From Scatomorpha sp964345235 (GTDB lineage Bacteria; Bacillota; Clostridia; Oscillospirales; Oscillospiraceae), in assembly GCA_964345235.1 (NCBI GenBank), contig CAYFQE010000024.1, forward strand, positions 1 through 11,459: a DNA stretch of 11,459 bases, given 5' to 3'. Below the pieces are notes generated by a model, which worked only from the letters and a program-made list of their open reading frames with translations, made no database searches and was not told where the DNA came from. A program made the position numbers and the translations under genes. Within the stretch, counting starts at the first letter, position 1; each line of letters begins with the position of its first letter. This document shows, one piece after another, positions 1 through 5,590 of this stretch.

Positions 1-22
1 AGTGTGATTTTCAAAAAAATAA

Positions 23-56
23 ATACGGTTTAGCCCATATGTTGGCTAAATCGTAT
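23..56 (-). terminator. Intrinsic terminator-like hairpin, leftward
   Basis: A 13-bp stem (23-35 with 44-56, one G-T pair at 28/51) closes an 8-base loop. Read leftward it is followed by a T-rich run (complement of 13-22: two T, an A, seven T), so it is oriented to stop leftward transcription. The rightward side has no T run. It starts only about 5 bases after the expected start point of the promoter at 68-96. It could therefore be an attenuator, the end of a very short RNA, or a backup terminator for the operon to the right. Confidence 0.65.
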
Positions 57-67
57 ACAACCGGGGC

Positions 68-96
68 ACTATAGCATATAATCAAACTGATTGCAA
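68..96 (-). promoter_or_regulatory. Leftward sigma-A promoter with extended -10
   Basis: On the minus strand TTGCAA (91-96) is followed after 17 bases by TATAGT (68-73), preceded by TGC, which makes an extended -10. Transcription would start near 61 and run left out of the window. No start codon with a ribosome binding site follows within the 60 bases available, so the gene served is either beyond the edge or is a short RNA ending at the hairpin 23-56. Confidence 0.55.
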
Positions 97-262
97 GGGC
101 AAACGCTGATTAATCAGAGAATTTTACATTTTGACTGACCAATAGTGTTAAAAGTGCTAAAAAATTAGCTCCACAACACACAGCAATGGGCAAATTGTTT
201 ACATAGACTGCGCCGGCTGCAGCTTTGTGCTGAAAAAGGGCATATAAAAGGGAAAAAAGAAA
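97..262. other. Non-coding spacer, no gene recognised
   Basis: This stretch lies between the operon terminator at 263-290 and the leftward promoter at 68-96. A leftward reading frame crosses it, but its only ATG (367) lies inside the upstream gene and it would have to run through the terminator hairpin. No internal start with a ribosome binding site was found. A weak 5-bp hairpin (GCTAA/TTAGC around 156-169) is the only structure noticed. No tRNA or repeat was seen. Confidence 0.5.
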
Positions 263-290
263 AACGCGGAAGAGAAAACTCTTCCGCGTT
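263..290 (-). terminator. Rho-independent terminator of the leftward operon
   Basis: A perfect 12-bp stem (263-274 with 279-290) with a 4-base loop is followed on the minus strand by TT, C and six T (262-253). It lies 15 bases past the stop codon of the DUF4015 gene and closes the four-gene operon that starts at the 4629-4657 promoter. Confidence 0.93.
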
Positions 291-305
291 AAACTTTTGT
301 AATTA

Positions 306-1457
306 TTATTCTTCCGGCGCCGGCTCCTTCGGTTTAAACTTAAGATCCAAGAGATTTTGCGGTACAATTACTATCCACGAGGTGGCCGATTTGGGATAGT
401 AGTTCATAAACGAAGGGTAGCGCTCGCCCAAGTCCGAGCCGAATGCCGATTCAAATTTGGTTCTGTCATAGTCATACTGGCCGGCGTTTTCTGTTAAACA
501 ACAGAGCCGGTCGAAGGCCTTGGCAAAAACCGCGGGATTCTGACCCGTTATTTCAGAGCCCTTTTCTTCGTGTAGCGTTTCAGGCGATAGTATGGCAGAA
601 ACATGCATCTTGGAGTTTTGCATAGACCTGCCGACATATAGGGCAAAAGAGCAGGCGGCGTTTGTTGGGGTCGGGATAAAACTAAGCTGAACGCTGTAAC
701 CCAAAATGCCATCAGTAGCGGGGACTCTCACATTGTCTAAGAAAACCTCATCAAAACCGAGGCTTTCCAAGCTGCGCAAAAGTTCAAGCGTGTATGTGCG
801 CACGACCGTGCTGTACGGGTCAACCCAAAGTCCCATCTCATCTGCGAAAATTGAGTTCCCGCTTGTGAGAAGCGCATTTAAAGAGGAACGCTCGGCAAGC
901 ATCTGGTCAACATTCACGCTCATACGAGCGGCGACATAAATGTCTTTCGAATGGAGCTTTGCAACAAGGCCCGCAAGGTCATAACCTCCGTTGGTCGCAT
1001 AGGCGTTGGCGGTATCCGAGTTCGAGTTCCATAAAAGCTGCCCCGAGGGGGGCTTAACTTCTATAAGAAGTCCCGTTGCATCGTACATGTCCATAATCTC
1101 AATGAATACTTCTATGTTTTCGGGGCTTATATACTGCGTGGGAACATACAGAGCCTTTAGCTCGGGGAGCTTGCCGCCGGCAACAGACTGGACGGAGTCG
1201 TAGTCAGATTCCAAAATCTGCAGGTTGGCATCAACAGGCTCAAAATGTATGGTGCCGTCTTTTTCAACCGTGAGACCGTCATCTTTGCGCAGGAGCGGAT
1301 GCTCAACGCTAACGCCGTATTGGCTGTATACTATGTATTTTTGAAAAGAGTAAAATAATACAAAGGCAAAAAGCAGGAGTATGGCAATTCCATAAGCGAA
1401 TATATATACCACACCCAGCCTTTTTCGTTTTCCTTTGTAAAAAAGATTGTTTGCCAT
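306..1457 (-). CDS. Membrane-anchored DUF4015 (putative glycoside hydrolase-like) protein
   Basis: This 383-residue protein is last in the leftward operon. The basic N-terminus (KGKRKR, residues 8-13) and a hydrophobic stretch at about 15-37 look like an uncleaved signal anchor, so the rest should lie outside the membrane. Residues about 100-350 match the DUF4015 barrel pattern: a start motif ALYVPTQYIS, a D/E-rich strand LLIEVKPPSG (130-139), strand DIYVAARMSV (172-181), then WVDPYS (211-216), and LGFDEVFLDNVRVP (233-246), equivalent to the family's FDEIQFDYVRFP. Family members are predicted TIM-barrel glycosidases with little biochemistry; D241, or D236/E237, are candidate active-site acids by position. 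The ATG at 1457 follows a GGAG (1463-1466) at 5 bases and is 14 bases after the rpiB stop. A trimmed, proline- and glutamate-rich tail (KPKEPAPEE) ends the protein. The substrate is unknown. Confidence 0.8.
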   Translation of the reverse strand: MANNLFYKGKRKRLGVVYIFAYGIAILLLFAFVLFYSFQKYIVYSQYGVSVEHPLLRKDDGLTVEKDGTIHFEPVDANLQILESDYDSVQSVAGGKLPELKALYVPTQYISPENIEVFIEIMDMYDATGLLIEVKPPSGQLLWNSNSDTANAYATNGGYDLAGLVAKLHSKDIYVAARMSVNVDQMLAERSSLNALLTSGNSIFADEMGLWVDPYSTVVRTYTLELLRSLESLGFDEVFLDNVRVPATDGILGYSVQLSFIPTPTNAACSFALYVGRSMQNSKMHVSAILSPETLHEEKGSEITGQNPAVFAKAFDRLCCLTENAGQYDYDRTKFESAFGSDLGERYPSFMNYYPKSATSWIVIVPQNLLDLKFKPKEPAPEE

Positions 1458-1471
1458 CTTAACTCCAAAAA

Positions 1472-1909
1472 TTATTTATCCTGAAGTTGCATAATCTTTG
1501 CAACTCGGCGCGCATGCTTTCCGCCCTCAAAGACGGAATCCAAAAATGTATCCACTATTTTTTTGGCCAAGGATTCTCCCAAAACTCTCTCTCCCAAAGC
1601 CATCATATTCGCATCGTTGTGCTCTCGTGCCATCTCGGCGGAAAAACAGTCGGAGCAAAGAGCGCAACGGATGCCCTTAATCTTATTTGCGGCTATCGAC
1701 ATGCCGATTCCGGTTCCGCAAACCAAAATTCCAAGCTCACACTCGCCGCTAAGAACGCTTAGCGCCGCTTTTTCCGCAAAATCCGGGTAATCACAGCTTT
1801 CATCGCTGAATGTTCCGAAATCTTTAAATTCGATGTTTTTGCTCTTGAGATGTTCCATAACGGCGCGCTTGAGCCTTAGGCCGCCATGATCCGAAGCAAC
1901 AGCAATCAT
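1472..1909 (-). CDS. rpiB: Ribose-5-phosphate isomerase B (RpiB/LacAB family)
   Basis: The enzyme interconverts ribose 5-phosphate and ribulose 5-phosphate in the cytoplasmic non-oxidative pentose phosphate pathway. The 145 residues cover the whole family: substrate-binding D7-H8 in IAVASDHGG, C64 in the motif LVCGTGIGMSIAANK (the catalytic cysteine of the family, C66 in the E. coli protein), and H97-N98 in REHNDANMMALGER. The reading frame stays open 26 codons further upstream, but that extension overlaps the PHP gene and has no family similarity. The ATG at 1909 is preceded by GGAG (complement of 1919-1922) and begins 1 base after the PHP stop, which indicates translational coupling. Some RpiB homologues act on galactose 6-phosphate or allose 6-phosphate; no lac or als genes are nearby, so RpiB is the default call. 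Confidence 0.93.
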   Translation of the reverse strand: MIAVASDHGGLRLKRAVMEHLKSKNIEFKDFGTFSDESCDYPDFAEKAALSVLSGECELGILVCGTGIGMSIAANKIKGIRCALCSDCFSAEMAREHNDANMMALGERVLGESLAKKIVDTFLDSVFEGGKHARRVAKIMQLQDK

Positions 1910-1910
1910 A

Positions 1911-2753
1911 TTAATAAACTCCTTCAATCCTGATGAATTCGGGTTTGTGCTTTTTAAAAACGGTAAAATAGTTGAAGCCGAGCTCATAAAGAAGCCTCAT
2001 GCCCTCTTTTATACCCAAGCCCGCCGTGTCCGGTTTGTGCGAGTCGGAGCCTATTGTGACAATGTCGCCTCCCAGCTCCTTGTAGCGCCTGAGTATTTCG
2101 GCAGAGGGAAAACTCGTTCTTAAAGACTGACCCTCGCGTTCAAACAGATTGGAGCAATTGAGCTCTATGCCCTTTCCTTTTTCAATAATCAGATTCAAAA
2201 GAGCGTCAATCTTATCGGGAAAGTCGTGGTATTCAAGTGTTACATTGACTTTATCCCTATACATATAGCGCGCGCAGTAGCCTATGTGAGCCACCGAGTC
2301 AAAAGCGCCAATCTCCACCATTTCGATAAGTTCGTCCAGATACTTGTCGAGGAGAGTGAAGCACTGCTCGCGATTTAAGTAGTTAATAAAGTAAAAGTCC
2401 TCGTAGTCGCGAAGCCTATGCACTGCGCCTAATACAAAGTCGTACTCCGGCATGCTGTAGATTCTTTTGGCTCTGGCGGGGTCTTCGTTTATTTGTTCAA
2501 GCTCTATGCCCAAACCTATATTCATATCGAGAGGCGCCGACTCCAAACAGGCGGAGTACTGCTTTGCCTGCTTTTTGGGAAGCTCAAAGTCATCGGGTCC
2601 GATAATCATACCCTGCTTTCCGAGAACTTCGATATGATCTGTAAAGCAAATTTCTTTTATATCTCTTTTATATGCCGCCCTTGCCATTTCGAGCATTGTG
2701 TGCTCGCTGTCGAAAGAACAGCTTGAGTGAATGTGATAGTCTACCAGTTGCAT
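1911..2753 (-). CDS. PHP-domain phosphatase, HisJ-type histidinol-phosphatase family
   Basis: This 280-residue protein has the complete metal-binding set of the PHP superfamily: DYHIHS (H7, H9), FTDH (D39, H40), IELE (E84), AVHR (H112), AHIGY (H156) and GSDSH (D237, H239). These residues normally hold a trinuclear metal centre that hydrolyses phosphate monoesters, in HisJ the dephosphorylation of histidinol phosphate in histidine synthesis. Length and motif spacing match the HisJ/HisK branch. No other histidine gene is present, so the in vivo substrate could be another small phosphoester; next to rpiB a sugar phosphate is conceivable (inference). The ATG at 2753 has an ideal AGGAGG (2759-2764), and the gene lies 15 bases after the upstream stop. 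Confidence 0.85.
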   Translation of the reverse strand: MQLVDYHIHSSCSFDSEHTMLEMARAAYKRDIKEICFTDHIEVLGKQGMIIGPDDFELPKKQAKQYSACLESAPLDMNIGLGIELEQINEDPARAKRIYSMPEYDFVLGAVHRLRDYEDFYFINYLNREQCFTLLDKYLDELIEMVEIGAFDSVAHIGYCARYMYRDKVNVTLEYHDFPDKIDALLNLIIEKGKGIELNCSNLFEREGQSLRTSFPSAEILRRYKELGGDIVTIGSDSHKPDTAGLGIKEGMRLLYELGFNYFTVFKKHKPEFIRIEGVY

Positions 2754-2768
2754 TAAATCCTCCTATAA

Positions 2769-4601
2769 TCAAACGGGCCAAGCCGGGAACCACTTTAACA
2801 AATAACTATTATACCAAATCGGCGCAAACATTCCACTCAAAACAGGATAAAATAAAATAAAAACTGCGAGCGAAACTGCGGAATATGAAATTAAAAGCCT
2901 CTTATAGGGAAGCTCCTGCCGTCTAAGCTCATCAAACATGAACATAACAGCCAGCAAAAGGAAGAGCGAAGAGGGGAAATAGTGATAGGCGAAGGTGAGC
3001 CTCGAAACCAAAATCCAAGGCAAAAGCTGCGCAAGATAGCCTATGAGTATAAAGCGCGCCTTCGAGCTCCCCAGCCCCGCAAAAAATCCCGTTCCGAGTA
3101 TGGCAAAGAGTCCCAGCCACGAGAGCAGGGGGTTTTGGAAGGCCGCAATCGAGGACTTTGCGCCGTCGAAGCTGGTATCCAGAAAATAGAGTATCGGTCT
3201 GGCATCGAAAATCCACTCATACCATTTCGAGGAGTAAGGATGTGTTGCAACAAGGCCCGAGTGGTAGGTGAACATTGTTTTTTGATTATTTAATACAATG
3301 TCTAAAAATCGCTTCGAAAAAAGCTCGCGACTCATGTCTAAACCCGAGGCCACACCGTAGGGGATGTATGAGAGGTAGTATATAAACAGGGGAACGGCCA
3401 CAAAGAAAACCAGACAAAAGAGGGAATTTAAGACAAAGCTGCGGAAGAGCATCTCTTCTTTTCGTCTCATTATCCACTTTAAAATCCAAAGAACAAAAAG
3501 CCCGCCGCCTGCGTAAATGCAGGTCCACTTTGTAGCGGCGCCCAAACCGAAAGCGACTCCCGAGAGCGCAAGTCCCCAAAGACTTTTCTTCTTGAAATAA
3601 AACCAGAAAAAGTAATACATTAAGAGTATAAAGAAAACGGAAAAACTGTCGATGGTCGCAATTCTCGTCTGCGTAAAGTGCATGAAGTCGGCGGCAAATA
3701 TGAGAGTGCCCGAAAATGGGATTATAAAATTTCCGAAAAGTGCCTTTAAGAAGAGATATAAAATCGGCAGCATTAAAATTCCGCATACGGTGCCCGAAAA
3801 ACGCCAGCCGAAGGGGTTCATGCCGAAGAGTTCTATCCCTAACGATATGAGAATTTTCCCGAGCGGAGGGTGCGTTATCTCGTAGGGCCAAACGCCCTCA
3901 ATGTGCTCCAAAGCCGTTCTGGCGTGGTAAATCTCGTCGAAGTAGCTGCTGTTTAAAAAGCTGAAATGCAGAGGCAAAAGCTCGTTCTCGTCGAAAAGCG
4001 GAGCAATCTCGGAGGTCATTACAATTTTTTCGGAATTAAGAGCGTTCCCGTCCCAATCCAATATAGCAAGCTCGTTTAAGTTTAAAGCCCGCGAGGCCGT
4101 GAGCCTTATTGCCGCAACGGGAGTGTTAAAATCGCTGTTTGTAATCTCGGCATATCTCCACTTAAAAAGCTGAGAGTAGTCCTGGTTTAAGTGCCCGACT
4201 TCGCTAAAGTCCTCGGCATCCTCATAAAGAAACTCAAGCTTAATATCTCCTGTGTGAAGCCCATGAAAAGCCGCCACCTGCGAAATTCTCTCAGGCGAGC
4301 TCAGGTGTATTTCAATAGAAGAGTTATCCGAGGGGAAGGCATAGTGACTCTCGGGGGCCGATTTATCGCCGAGCGCAGTGAAGGCTATAACAGAATATAT
4401 TCCCGTTATGAGCAAAACGGCAATGAGGTCTGCTTTTTTAAAACAAAAGTCTGCGCCGCTGTCATCATCGCTAATGCGGGAGCGGAGCTTAGAGCCGTCT
4501 TCCTTGTCGAAGAACGCTTTCGTAAAGCTCCAAGCAACATATATTACAAAGCAGCCCGTCAGAATCGGCAGTATATATTTGAGATAAGACAGTGTAGTCA
4601 A
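2769..4601 (-). CDS. PMT/GT39-type polyprenyl-phosphate-dependent membrane glycosyltransferase
   Basis: This polytopic membrane protein of about 610 residues should transfer a sugar, usually mannose from a polyprenyl-phosphate carrier, to secreted proteins outside the membrane. Numbering is from the TTG start. TM1 is about 9-31 and TM2 about 57-78. A soluble segment of about 79-218 follows, then the family's acidic pair in FDEIYHARTA (D222, E223) and HPPLGK (244-249). Many more TM helices follow, with the PMT signatures THPYSSKW (453-460) and FAYHYFPSS (537-545). An ATG 12 codons upstream (4637) has no ribosome binding site and overlaps the -10 box of the promoter. The TTG at 4601 has GGAGG (complement of 4609-4613) at about 6-7 bases and is preferred. 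First gene of the leftward operon. The family is clear; the sugar and the target proteins are not. Confidence 0.85.
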   Translation of the reverse strand: MTTLSYLKYILPILTGCFVIYVAWSFTKAFFDKEDGSKLRSRISDDDSGADFCFKKADLIAVLLITGIYSVIAFTALGDKSAPESHYAFPSDNSSIEIHLSSPERISQVAAFHGLHTGDIKLEFLYEDAEDFSEVGHLNQDYSQLFKWRYAEITNSDFNTPVAAIRLTASRALNLNELAILDWDGNALNSEKIVMTSEIAPLFDENELLPLHFSFLNSSYFDEIYHARTALEHIEGVWPYEITHPPLGKILISLGIELFGMNPFGWRFSGTVCGILMLPILYLFLKALFGNFIIPFSGTLIFAADFMHFTQTRIATIDSFSVFFILLMYYFFWFYFKKKSLWGLALSGVAFGLGAATKWTCIYAGGGLFVLWILKWIMRRKEEMLFRSFVLNSLFCLVFFVAVPLFIYYLSYIPYGVASGLDMSRELFSKRFLDIVLNNQKTMFTYHSGLVATHPYSSKWYEWIFDARPILYFLDTSFDGAKSSIAAFQNPLLSWLGLFAILGTGFFAGLGSSKARFILIGYLAQLLPWILVSRLTFAYHYFPSSLFLLLAVMFMFDELRRQELPYKRLLISYSAVSLAVFILFYPVLSGMFAPIWYNSYLLKWFPAWPV

Positions 4602-4628
4602 AGTTTTCCTCCGATTTAGAGTAGGTTT

Positions 4629-4657
4629 ATTATACATAAAGCTTAAAATCTTGTAAA
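4629..4657 (-). promoter_or_regulatory. Promoter of the leftward operon
   Basis: On the minus strand TTTACA (4652-4657) is followed after exactly 17 bases by a perfect TATAAT (4629-4634). The expected start point is near 4622, which gives a leader of about 20 bases ending in GGAGG and the TTG at 4601. Because the -10 box overlaps the upstream in-frame ATG (4635-4637), that ATG cannot be the start on this transcript. Confidence 0.8.
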
Positions 4658-4665
4658 CCTTACAA
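4651..4665. promoter_or_regulatory. Candidate operator: inverted repeat TTGTAA-ACC-TTACAA
   Basis: A perfect 6-3-6 inverted repeat covers the -35 box of the leftward promoter (4652-4657) and ends 18 bases before the -35 box of the divergent methyltransferase promoter. Position and symmetry suit a dimeric repressor. The left half resembles a BirA half-site, but no partner half-site at BirA spacing is present, so no regulator is named. Confidence 0.4.
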
Positions 4666-4683
4666 AGGCGTGTGCTAAAATGC

Positions 4684-4712
4684 TTGAAAAAAGAAATAAA
4701 AGCTTATAGAAT
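4684..4712 (+). promoter_or_regulatory. Promoter of the methyltransferase gene
   Basis: TTGAAA (4684-4689) and TAGAAT (4707-4712) are separated by 17 bases in an A-rich region. Transcription would start near 4719, about 27 bases before the ATG. The -35 boxes of this and the divergent promoter are 26 bases apart, close enough for shared control. Confidence 0.65.
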
Positions 4713-4745
4713 CAAATTAATAAAAGAATAAGGAGAGCGAATTTA

Positions 4746-5540
4746 ATGAATATAAATCAAAGAGAACACTGGAATAAAAGAGCCGGGGAATTTCAGAGCA
4801 AATTTTTACAGGGCGAAAACGACTATAATAAAAAACTGTTTAAGTTCTGGATAGAAAACGGCATGGTAAAAGAGGGCATGAGAACCTTGGACATAGGCTG
4901 CGGAGTGGGGCGTTACGGAGTTTTACTCGGCAATTTCGGCTGTGAGGTGAGCCTCACCGATATTTCCGACGAAATGCTACGCTATTCCGAGGAGAACATG
5001 CGTAAGGCCCAGCCGAAACTTCCGTTCCATACCTATCGCTGCGATTTTGCCGAGGTGACTGGCGAGGAAGATTTTTTCAAAAAAGGCTTCAATTTTTCGA
5101 TTGCAAGCATGTCGCCGGCTATAAAGGATTTTGAAAGCGTTAAAAAGATGAGCAATATGACCCGAGGCTACTGCTTTGTAACCAGATATGTCCACTGGAA
5201 CCAGCCCCTTAAAGAAGAGGTTATAGCCAAACTCGGTCTAAAGTTTCCCGAGAGCGAACTGCGACACGGCGGCAGACTCGAAGATATAGTGGAGGCTGTC
5301 AAAGATTTGGGATATGAGCCTAATTTGGAATATACGGAATATAATTGGAGCGACGAAAAAAGCCCCGAAAAACTTGCCGAAGATATATTTAAGCGCAATT
5401 TCCCTGAGCTTGAGGAAGATGAGCGAGCCGAACTTAAAAAGAGAGCCATTGAGATTGCTGTGGATATTAAAAAAGAAAGAGGCGCGCTTCACGACGAGGT
5501 CTTGTCGAAGGTAGTGTGGCTATATTGGAAAACAGTCTAA
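4746..5540 (+). CDS. Class I SAM-dependent methyltransferase
   Basis: This 264-residue soluble protein has a Rossmann-type methyltransferase domain in its N-terminal half. SAM motif I is LDIGCGVGRYG (48-58), the acidic residue that binds the ribose hydroxyls is D72 in LTDIS, and the later strand motifs are around YRCDF (97-101) and FNFSIASMSPAI (115-126). After about residue 150 the protein is helical and highly charged (for example 220-246) and gives no recognised domain; it may form the substrate lid. The substrate cannot be told from sequence: small molecules are likelier than RNA or DNA because no nucleic-acid-binding motif is seen (inference). The ATG has AGGAG (4731-4735) at about 10 bases. 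It is a single-gene unit, divergent from the glycosyltransferase operon and convergent with the lipoprotein gene. Confidence 0.85.
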   Translation: MNINQREHWNKRAGEFQSKFLQGENDYNKKLFKFWIENGMVKEGMRTLDIGCGVGRYGVLLGNFGCEVSLTDISDEMLRYSEENMRKAQPKLPFHTYRCDFAEVTGEEDFFKKGFNFSIASMSPAIKDFESVKKMSNMTRGYCFVTRYVHWNQPLKEEVIAKLGLKFPESELRHGGRLEDIVEAVKDLGYEPNLEYTEYNWSDEKSPEKLAEDIFKRNFPELEEDERAELKKRAIEIAVDIKKERGALHDEVLSKVVWLYWKTV

Positions 5541-5547
5541 ATAATAT

Positions 5548-5579
5548 AAACTCCCGAAGCCCTGCGGCTTCGGGAGTTT
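5548..5579. terminator. Bidirectional intrinsic terminator between convergent genes
   Basis: A perfect 14-bp stem (5548-5561 with 5566-5579) with a 4-base loop lies 7 bases after the methyltransferase stop and 11 bases after the end of the converging lipoprotein gene. The arms begin with AAA and end with TTT, and the leftward side continues T-rich (TTTATATTATTT), so the leftward reading is the stronger one. It can serve both genes. Confidence 0.9.
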
Positions 5580-5590
5580 GCTTATATAAG

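Noticed and set aside
110..367. 85-residue leftward reading frame with a hydrophobic C-terminal half, faintly like a BofA-type membrane protein
   Set aside because: Its only ATG lies inside the DUF4015 gene, it reads straight through the operon terminator at 263-290, its basic middle is the translated hairpin, and no internal start with a ribosome binding site exists.
1910..1987. 26-residue N-terminal extension of RpiB
   Set aside because: It overlaps the PHP coding region in another frame and lacks family similarity; the ATG at 1909 has the ribosome binding site and the conserved N-terminus.
4651..4659. BirA-type biotin operator, because TTGTAAACC matches one half-site
   Set aside because: No inverted partner half-site occurs at the required spacing, and no biotin genes are present.
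4658..4667. 10-base repeat CCTTACAAAG shared with 8749-8758 near the rpsO promoter
   Set aside because: Repeats of this length are expected by chance many times in a window of this size, and the flanks do not match.
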